This document shows, piece by piece, positions 43,538-64,000 of a stretch of 64,000 nt of DNA (position 1 is the stretch's first letter; every line of letters starts with the position of its first letter). The notes under the pieces were generated by a model, which was given only the letters and a program-made list of their open reading frames with translations, was not told the origin of the DNA and searched no databases. The stretch covers positions 1,719,501 through 1,783,500 of the forward strand of contig JAWNZC010000114.1 in assembly GCA_035771165.1 (NCBI GenBank). The letters run 5' to 3'. The stretch comes from Paragorgia papillata. Lineage: Eukaryota; Cnidaria; Anthozoa; Scleralcyonacea; Coralliidae. Both the position numbers and the translations under genes were made by a program.

Positions 43538-46534
43538 TCACGGCAATGTTGTACTAAAAAGATCTTGTTCCATTGGTTTAGAAACCCACTGACTATACTT
43601 CGACGACTTAAACTGTTTCTTCATCTCTTGTTTTGTGCGCAAAAAATCTGCCGCCAAATTTTTCGCCTCTCTGTAAGAATCTGCTTCCAAAAGACTCTGA
43701 AACTCTGGAATCTTACGACACACTTCTCGGAACCTGCCGTAAAATGCCGCCTTGCACAGACGTGAAGAAGTCGGGGCATTGTCGGTTCTTGTCAGACACG
43801 CGCCATCTCGTCCGTCGGTCACCTCAGCGCTGGTATCCCCCAGGCACCAGTTGATACTGACGTTGTTGGTTTTCTCCGTCTCGCGTGGTGGATCGTACGC
43901 GGTGACGCGACCAATCCACGGGTGATTCACGTGATAAGGCGCAGCTAGGCGCTCATTTAGATCATCCTTATGTTGAAGTCGGCAACAGATAGCACGTGAT
44001 AGATGCCCATGGTCGTAGAGATAGCCCAACGTCAGGCTACTCAGGTAGACAGGCTGGATAAAATGACTAAGGAGGGCGCCTTGAAGACCGAGAACGTTCC
44101 AGCGACAAATCTTATCGCTGCACGACATTGTCCGCAGTCGTTCGCCCTGAAGAAGACCGTCCCATGTTTGCGGCGGTGCGTCGAAGTCGATCGGAAGTGT
44201 CCCTTCGCCGTCTTCGATTTTCGTGCGCAGAATTCCTTGCTGTTTTGACGTGAACGTTGGTTGATGTTCCTGAGCAACCGAACAGCCTGGGGCGTCAATA
44301 CCTTTTGTTTCCCGCGGCGAGAACAGCGCGCCATCACCGCACGGAGCCGTGCTGATGTACAGATGAAACGAGACACCTTCACGAACGCTAAGTTTACTCG
44401 TGTTTGGCTTCTTGGTAAAAATGGATTCTTGACCAGCAAAGAAATGGCTGAGCTCTTTATAGAAAACACGAAGTAAGCCTCTTCTTGCTACGATCTCCGC
44501 ATGCGAGTCGTTGACTTTCTTTCCTTCCAGACTTATCCGCTCTCCCTTGATGCAACGGTTCCCAGCACCAAGGCTGACCACGTGACCACTGTCTTCGTTA
44601 CCAGTCTTCATTATCATGCACGCGACCACCTTACGACCCGCAAATGCCGCAGATACTGTGGGTGCAAGTCGCGCAAAGAGTTGATGGCTCAGTGCTGCCA
44701 TGCGGTCGAAATGAGTCCAGGAACGGTTTTGAGGTATCGATGGTAAATTGCTAAGGTTAACACCAGCGTCTGGGGAATCAGACCCTCCTTGAGAGCCTGT
44801 TGGAGCTTGACCGAGTTCTCGGAGAGCGACATCAGCAGCTTGGCGTCTTGCTTCCTTCATGTTTCCCGCAGTTACAGAAGAAAACGTACGATTGCCAAGT
44901 TTAGCTGCAACGGTAAATGACGGTTTACCAAAAGTTTTCTGTGAAACGATCACAAACGATGCTTCGGTTTTGTTCTTTTGCCCATAGTTATTCAATGCAC
45001 TGACGGGGTTTTTGTTAAGAGCCGCAAAAGATGCTTCAAAAAACCCTTGGGGGTCAGAGTTTACGTTGCTTTGTGGTGGAATGTGCGCTGTACTCACTTG
45101 GGGTGGAGAGGACACCAAGGAGGTCTGGTAAGGAGGTCTTGCTAGCGAGGTTTGTGGCCTGGAAGCTAGGGTAGTGGTGGTAGGTTGCTGGTATGTCTTT
45201 GCTGGTTGTTTTTGGTGTTTTGCAGCTGGGGAAATGTTTGATGTAGCGTTACGTTTGACTGCTCCTCCTTGAGACAGTTTCCAAGATGGTGGTGTATCGT
45301 TAACCTTAGTTATGACCCCTCTTCTTTCCAAGCCATACAAGACTGGATTGATTTCTTTCTTCTTCGAGAACCCCAATGATTTACCAATACTTAGTGTTGT
45401 GCAAGACTTCTGGCTTTGAAGTAATGAGATAATGTTAGCTTCTAAGCTTGTTGTAGATGATTGGAAATTGGTTGGTGGATTTTGTGAGCCCAGATTTTGT
45501 GAATTTGATGCAAAGTTGGTGGTTGGACCACTCAGTGGTGTTTGCCGCTGTGTGTTAGTAGGTATGGGGCCTTGGTTGAGGAAAGTATTATGCAACAAAG
45601 CTGATGGTGGTGGTGGTTTATGGTGGCTACCAGAAAGAGATGAACGCACTGGCCGAGTGGTGGTTGATTCACCTTGCTCAGGCATCAATGGTCTTGGAAA
45701 TGATCTCTTCAGGGGGGTCACTGTGGAAGGTGTTACCATCAGGGGGGGAACTGTGGAAGGTCTTGCCATCAGGGGGGTGACTGTGGAAGGTCTTGCCATC
45801 AGGGAAGTAACTGTGGAAGCTGTTGCCATCAGGGGGGGAACTGTGGAAGGTCTTGCCATCAGGGGGGTGACTGTAGATTGTTTTGCATGCACTGTATACC
45901 CTGTTGAGGATCTTGGCGTACTTAAATTCTGCCCAATAGTTTCCAAAGACCTTTGCAACAGAGACTGTGGTCGTACATGACATCCTTGACCTCTGGGATT
46001 TGTGGTTGCTTGCTTTTCCTCCCAGTGTCCAGTCCTTTGTGCGTGGCTCTCATCAGAGTAGGTATACGTTCCTGTAGAGTGGTGTACAGGTGCTGATGGA
46101 TGCTGGGATTGCTTTATTAATGTCTTGAAGAAATCACGTGATGGTGGTGGTGGTAGGCCTTTGGATTTTGCATGACCCGTGGAAGCTCCTGATGAGTAGT
46201 CAGATCTATACGTATCTGCCTGTATTTGATGGTGGTGTGTCAAGCTAGTATCAGTTGAAATGTTTCTTTGAGAACCTTGAGGTGTTTCAGATATATTCAT
46301 TTCAAAATCTTGTTGTTCATTTGGGTAGACCACAGCTTCTGATTGTTCCAGGTATAAATCTGTGTCACTAGTATTCTGTAGATATTCGTCTAAATATTCT
46401 TCTCTGAATGCATCATCGTAAATTCCTTCTAGAGCCAGGTAGATCTTTAGACGAGGGTCATGAAGAGATTCTGGTGAATAATCTTGGTTATCATCATCAC
46501 TGTTGTATTGTTCAATACTGTCTGGATCTAGCAT
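43538..46534 (-). CDS. ADAR: Double-stranded RNA-specific adenosine deaminase with Z-alpha domain (ADAR), complete, single exon, 998 aa
   Basis: Converts adenosine to inosine in dsRNA. Domains in order: disordered acidic and Ser/Thr/Pro-rich N terminus (1-360); Z-alpha winged helix (about 362-422) with the Z-DNA contacts N396, Y400, P415, P416 and W418 in [16 protein letters not shown] and TPPSWKL; one dsRBD (about 508-577, [17 protein letters not shown] and [10 protein letters not shown]); and the deaminase (about 610-998) with zinc and catalytic residues H678, E680 (HAEI), C732 (PCGDG) and C805 (SCSDK). Human ADAR1 has three dsRBDs and two Z domains, so this one is pared down. An in-frame TAA lies 15 nt upstream of the ATG, so the frame is complete. 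There is no intron, in strong contrast to all neighbours. It is head to head with KIF27 across 437 bp. Confidence 0.96.
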   Translation of the reverse strand: MLDPDSIEQYNSDDDNQDYSPESLHDPRLKIYLALEGIYDDAFREEYLDEYLQNTSDTDLYLEQSEAVVYPNEQQDFEMNISETPQGSQRNISTDTSLTHHHQIQADTYRSDYSSGASTGHAKSKGLPPPPSRDFFKTLIKQSQHPSAPVHHSTGTYTYSDESHAQRTGHWEEKQATTNPRGQGCHVRPQSLLQRSLETIGQNLSTPRSSTGYTVHAKQSTVTPLMARPSTVPPLMATASTVTSLMARPSTVTPLMARPSTVPPLMVTPSTVTPLKRSFPRPLMPEQGESTTTRPVRSSLSGSHHKPPPPSALLHNTFLNQGPIPTNTQRQTPLSGPTTNFASNSQNLGSQNPPTNFQSSTTSLEANIISLLQSQKSCTTLSIGKSLGFSKKKEINPVLYGLERRGVITKVNDTPPSWKLSQGGAVKRNATSNISPAAKHQKQPAKTYQQPTTTTLASRPQTSLARPPYQTSLVSSPPQVSTAHIPPQSNVNSDPQGFFEASFAALNKNPVSALNNYGQKNKTEASFVIVSQKTFGKPSFTVAAKLGNRTFSSVTAGNMKEARRQAADVALRELGQAPTGSQGGSDSPDAGVNLSNLPSIPQNRSWTHFDRMAALSHQLFARLAPTVSAAFAGRKVVACMIMKTGNEDSGHVVSLGAGNRCIKGERISLEGKKVNDSHAEIVARRGLLRVFYKELSHFFAGQESIFTKKPNTSKLSVREGVSFHLYISTAPCGDGALFSPRETKGIDAPGCSVAQEHQPTFTSKQQGILRTKIEDGEGTLPIDFDAPPQTWDGLLQGERLRTMSCSDKICRWNVLGLQGALLSHFIQPVYLSSLTLGYLYDHGHLSRAICCRLQHKDDLNERLAAPYHVNHPWIGRVTAYDPPRETEKTNNVSINWCLGDTSAEVTDGRDGACLTRTDNAPTSSRLCKAAFYGRFREVCRKIPEFQSLLEADSYREAKNLAADFLRTKQEMKKQFKSSKYSQWVSKPMEQDLFSTTLP
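45701..45880 (-). repeat. ADAR: In-frame 30-bp coding minisatellite in ADAR
   Basis: Six tandem 30-bp units encode 10-residue repeats of the form STVxPLMxxP (residues about 219-278) in the linker between the acidic N terminus and Z-alpha. Units differ at a few positions and the frame is kept. Confidence 0.92.
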
Positions 46535-46971
46535 AACAGAACACTGTTATAACTCACGTAAAAACTGGCACAAATCATTAATGGATGCCAGTTTTATCTT
46601 GGACACACAGTCTTTATAACTTTGTTCCTCTTTCTAACCAATTTCCCAGGTTTGCATTCACGAAAATCGAGGAAAACACAGCATTTAATCGGTCCCAAAT
46701 CAAATCAAACATGCAGCACATGTTTTATTAATCTCTCCTCAGTGGACTGGACTCTAGTTTTAAGTATGATAAATTATCGCTGATTGGTTCGAAGTGAAAT
46801 TTTTAATCCAATCAGAAAGCTCGGTATATTTTTTCGTTGGTTGGATACAAAATAAGCTTTTCCAAACAACATGGCGAGCATATTTGTTATTGGGACCGTT
46901 TCTTTGGTTTTATTTCCACCAATTGACGCGGAATAAATTGAAAAAATATGTAAAAGTTACAAACCTTTGAC
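46535..46971. promoter_or_regulatory. Candidate bidirectional promoter, ADAR (-) / KIF27 (+)
   Basis: Only 437 bp lie between the two start codons. CCAAT-box cores occur as ATTGG at 46783-46787 and CCAAT at 46808-46812, about 20 bp apart and in opposite orientation. No TATA box is obvious. No repeat or transposable element interrupts this stretch, unusual for the window. Confidence 0.6.
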
Positions 46972-60305
<13,334 letters not shown>

Positions 60306-61203
60306 TATCAAACTTATATTTATTGTAAATATGTCTATATATAAGTTATACACCAGTGATATAATTTATTTAACACTACAAAATATAGTTATAATTTTTT
60401 AGATGACGCCGTGTTGAGTGTAGATGTTTTTAGTATAAAATGCAGTCAAAATGTGTTTATTTTGTGATCTTTTTCCGTCTTCCTTAAAGTTAGCCAAATA
60501 GTATCTTTACTACAATCGCAACATTATACAGATGATACCAAGATAACCTCAAATTCACTCGTGCTAGCCGAATCACTCATTAGTATTATAATACCATGAT
60601 CGCCTCGGATTCTTTTGTTCTCCGAGGGAATGTAAACCTCGTATTTCCCTCATCGCTCATGCAAGAGGGAAATTTATCCTTTGTCTTCTAATTTTCCCGT
60701 GCATGTTGATGAGGGAAAATTAGAAGACAAAGAAATCTTTTGTCTTCTTCTAAATTTCCCGCTTGCATATATTTTCCCTCATCAACATCCTGTTGGTAAG
60801 ATTCTCAAAGTTTTCCTCGGCGATCATAATATTACAAAACTAATAACATGACTTTTCGGGAAATTAGCGATTAAATTTCCCCTTTGCCTCTGGAAGATTT
60901 GTAAAAGTCACACAAACCTTCCCTCGGCGGCGGGGAAATTTAATCGCTAATTTCCCTCAAGTCATGTTATTACTTATAATTGTATACCAAGTGCAGTTGG
61001 ACATACCAGAAAATGGTATATTGAACTGGGCTGTATAAAATCATCAGTTTTACGACAAAATGTGGGTGTAGTTACTGAATATTATTGTAACTGCATCGAT
61101 AATTATAGCGAATATACTGGAAAACAGTATTCTCCTCACTCAACATTTTTCATTCCTCGATATTTTTTCTGTATTTATAATTCCATTGGGTTTAATTCGA
61201 CAT
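60306..61203. other. Tail-to-tail intergenic region between KIF27 and BDP1
   Basis: Under 900 bp between the two stop codons. 60620-60965 holds overlapping inverted repeats rich in gggaaaat/attttccc words. The remainder is AT-rich and probably contains both 3' UTRs. Confidence 0.55.
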
Positions 61204-63634
61204 TCACGCTTGGACTGGAGTCTCTTCAGGAGACACAACAAGAGCACGTTCCATTTCTTCTTCAGTTTCCTCAAAATACTCGGCAAATAACGAAGCAGGG
61301 ATAGGATTTCTTTGACCTTAAATAATGCAGAAATTATTCAATGTTAAGCAAATTACTTAATTTTTTTTTTAAATTTATTACTTATTATCCTACACACTTA
61401 CTTAATGCTTTTTCTATCAAATCTTGATTGACCTTTTCTTCTCGCTTGAATTTTTTCTATTAGAACAAAGCGAAGAAATTAATTCAGTTGCTTAGTTATA
61501 GATTATAACACATCAATCTTCTCGCATTCCACACGTGAAAATTTTCAACCAACTACAGAACCAGCATTGTACACGCACCTTCAATTCCGTGCGACTTCTC
61601 TTTGGAAAAAGTTTTGACATTAAGCTGAAGTCTGTTCCTATCTGGCTTAAAACTTCGTAGAAATACAGTGTTTCTGTCAAGGAAAAATAATCATGTGAAA
61701 AATAAATGAACTACTTACTGTAACAACTAAGTTAAAATAATTGCTACTTTTGTCCTCTTGTACCTTCTTTATTCCATTTATCCATGCGCAGTTTCTTCTG
61801 TGATGATTTGTACTGCTGGTTAGCATTTTCAAACACAAGTTCTCTGTAGAAGTAGGTATTGAAAGACGACTGTTAAACATCGAGGTCAGTTATAATACTC
61901 TCGTCTTGGTGACAGAGTCTCTTTCCATCAGTCTGTCTGTCTGTTCATCCATTGCTCTATGTTTGTTTGTCTGTCTGTCCATCCATTCCTCTGTGTCTGT
62001 TTGTCTGTCCATCAACCTGTCTGTCCATCCATCCATTCCTCCATGTCTGTTTGTTTGTTTGTTTGTTTGTTTGTCTGTCCATCCATTCCTCCATGTCTGT
62101 CTGTTTGTTTGTCTGTCTGTCCATCAACCATTTTGTCTGTCTGTCCATCCATCCATTCCTCTGTGTCTGTTTGTTTGTTTGTTTGTCTGTCTGTCCATCA
62201 ACCTGTCTGTCCATCCATCCATTCCTCCGTGTCTGTCTGTCCATCAACCATTTTGTCTGTCTGTCCATCCACCATTTTGTCTGTCTGTCCATCCATCCAT
62301 TCCTCTGTGCCTGTTTGTCTGTCTGTCCGTCAACCACTTTGTCTGTCTGTTCAACCATTGCTCCAGGCCTGTCTGTACATCCATTCCTCTGTGTCTGTCT
62401 GTCTGTCCATCAATCATTTTGTCTGTCTGTTCGTCCATTTCTGTCTCTGTTTGTTTGTCAATCATTCTATGATTGTATGTCTGTCTGTCCATCCATTCCT
62501 CCGTGTCTGTCTGTCCATCAATTGTTTTATGTCTGTCTATGAATCCATTCCTCCATGTCTGTTTGTCTGTCTGTTCATCAATCGTTCTATGGCTGGCTGG
62601 CCATTGTTTCCTGTCTGTGTCTATGTCTATATTAAATGTCTATATTAAATGTCTTCACATTTAATACCAGACAGATGTTTAGATCATCATTTTCTAGGTA
62701 CTATAGTACCTTACCTGTTTTGAACATCCTCAGTTGAGCCAGTAGACTGAATAACTAGACTAAACAAACAAACAAAACAACATTTATTCATGAATTGCCA
62801 AAGCCAATTGTTTAAAAAATGTTTGAAATTCGCATATTCTTTTTGAAACAGCATTGCTCAATTTGCTTTCTGGGGAATCATTTTCATTTATACCTTTCTT
62901 CGTCCAATACAATATTTCCCTCAGCATCAATGGTGACTCGAGGAGCGAGGACTGATGATGATTGCTGTGTTCCACCATCAACACTTGTTTCATCTTGATC
63001 AACTGCAGGTAAAATTATCTCCGACTCATTATTTTGTGTGCTGTGAAAAAAAAGAAAAACATGCTATAAAAACATGAAATGTACTTCATAAAGAAAACTT
63101 GACTAGTTGAACCACCAAGAACCATCATTGGTCCATTGTTACTTTTGGAGAAACTGTAGTACCCAGGGAAAAAGCCATGCAGTGTTTGCAGGTAGAATCA
63201 AACTGTAAGCATTCTTCTTATATGTGGCCAAGGTAAAATTTTTATCGGATAAATGCACCAAACAGGAATTGAACCTGAGTTAGAGAGGTGAAAGGCATGC
63301 ACTATACTGTAAATTTATATTAGCATATGTACTCTGAAGCTTTGCATGGGGCAATATTCTAGCTTACACTTCTCTACCTTAGTCCACTCAAAACGCTTTC
63401 TGGTGTTTCATCCTTATTTGAACTTCTAAATGCAAATAAAAATTGACAAGATTATTATATCAGAGATCAGGTCTCCATGACCACAGATACCATAGTCAAA
63501 AAAAGTTGGAAAAATTTCACTTTGACTCACTTCATTGGATTTGTCTTAGGGTTGTAGTGCACCATGTCTGATATACGCATGCTAAATATATTGACCACAC
63601 TGTTGGTTTTCTCAGCTTTTTCTTGTTCCTTACT
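61204..63634 (-). CDS. BDP1: Transcription factor TFIIIB component B'' (BDP1), 3' part, 8 exons, C-terminal 228 aa
   Basis: Exons 63634-63531, 63425-63378, 63040-62894, 62759-62715, 61843-61764, 61673-61579, 61456-61402, 61316-61204; the phases agree (687 nt), the stop is TGA at 61206-61204, and the first exon enters in phase 0, so the 5' part lies beyond the right edge. BDP1 is the SANT-domain subunit of TFIIIB that recruits RNA polymerase III. Recognisable blocks are MVHYNPKTNPMK, VTIDAEGNIVLDEESLVI and the extended SANT domain KWNKEETLYFYEVLSQIGTD, LFPKRSRTELKKKFKREEK. The protein stops about 40 residues after SANT, unlike human BDP1 with its very long C-terminal repeat region. Confidence 0.9.
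61918..62640. repeat. GTCTGTCT/CCATCCATTC compound minisatellite in a BDP1 intron
   Basis: About 720 bp of tctg tetranucleotides broken at regular intervals by ccatccattcctc and catcaaccattttg words, giving units of 50-70 bp. Confidence 0.92.
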
Positions 63635-63747
63635 CTAAAAGAAGATGAAGAGCCTAGGTAAGAAATTGGTTTTAAAATTGTTTTTTTTAGAAATTGGTTT
63701 GAGTTACAGTAGCAGCACTAAATATTCTGCCTCCCAGTTCATTCATT

Positions 63748-64000
63748 TGTTTCTCCTTCCTTCCTCCCACTCTCCCAAAATCCCTTCCTTCCTTCCTTCA
63801 CTTCCTTCCTTCCTTCACTTCCTTCCTTCCTTTCTTCCTCCCTTCCTTCCTTCCCTCCTTTCTTTCTTCCTCCCTTCCTTCCTTCCTTCCTTCCTTCCTT
63901 CCTTCCTCCCTACTTCCTTCCTCCCTTTTCCTTCCTTCCTTCCTCCCTTTTCCTTCCTTCCTTCCTTCCTTCCTTCCTTCCTTCCTTCCTTCCTTCCTTC
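63748..64000. repeat. (TTCC)n polypyrimidine tract at the window edge
   Basis: Irregular then pure ttcc repeat that continues to the last base, so its full length is unknown. It lies in a BDP1 intron. Confidence 0.95.

Noticed and set aside
45432..45980. 182-aa plus-strand frame opposite ADAR
   Set aside because: It is antisense to the ADAR coding minisatellite and has no independent support.

Overview
This window is nuclear DNA of an animal, most likely a non-bilaterian marine invertebrate (cnidarian or sponge). The evidence is split genes with GT-AG introns, metazoan-only gene families (a Z-alpha ADAR, a KIF7/KIF27 kinesin, RUNDC1), an AT-rich background, and introns full of microsatellites, foldback elements, and tRNA- and 5S-derived repeats. 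No species can be named from the sequence alone. I rebuilt the genes exon by exon. Every model closes in frame at the expected family length, which is the main support for the calls.

Layout from left to right. 1-3036 is intergenic, with a hAT-type element and several repeats. 3037-5769 (-) is PCYOX1, prenylcysteine oxidase, 3 exons, 497 aa. 7310-29086 (+) is an aldehyde oxidase/xanthine dehydrogenase family molybdoflavoenzyme, 38 coding exons, 1262 aa, including a 24-nt microexon. 29879-41901 (-) is RUNDC1, 21 coding exons, about 659 aa. 43538-46534 (-) is an ADAR RNA-editing deaminase, 998 aa in one uninterrupted exon, with a Z-alpha domain, one dsRBD and the deaminase. 46972-60305 (+) is a KIF27/KIF7-type kinesin, 27 coding exons, 1389 aa. 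61204-63634 (-) is the 3' part of BDP1, the TFIIIB B'' subunit, whose 5' end lies beyond the window.

These are unrelated housekeeping and signalling genes, not an operon-like system. PCYOX1/AOX and ADAR/KIF27 are head-to-head pairs; ADAR/KIF27 is separated by only 437 bp and probably shares a bidirectional promoter. AOX/RUNDC1 and KIF27/BDP1 are tail-to-tail pairs.

The most unusual points are the intronless ADAR beside intron-rich genes, an inverted repeat just downstream of its stop codon, two probable GC-AG introns, many near-perfect foldback elements in transcribed introns (potential dsRNA in the same locus as the dsRNA editor), very long polypurine/polypyrimidine tetranucleotide tracts in the KIF27 introns, and a TTAA-flanked MITE that would supply the end of an alternative KIF27 exon. 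I found no clear evidence of a wholly undescribed system.
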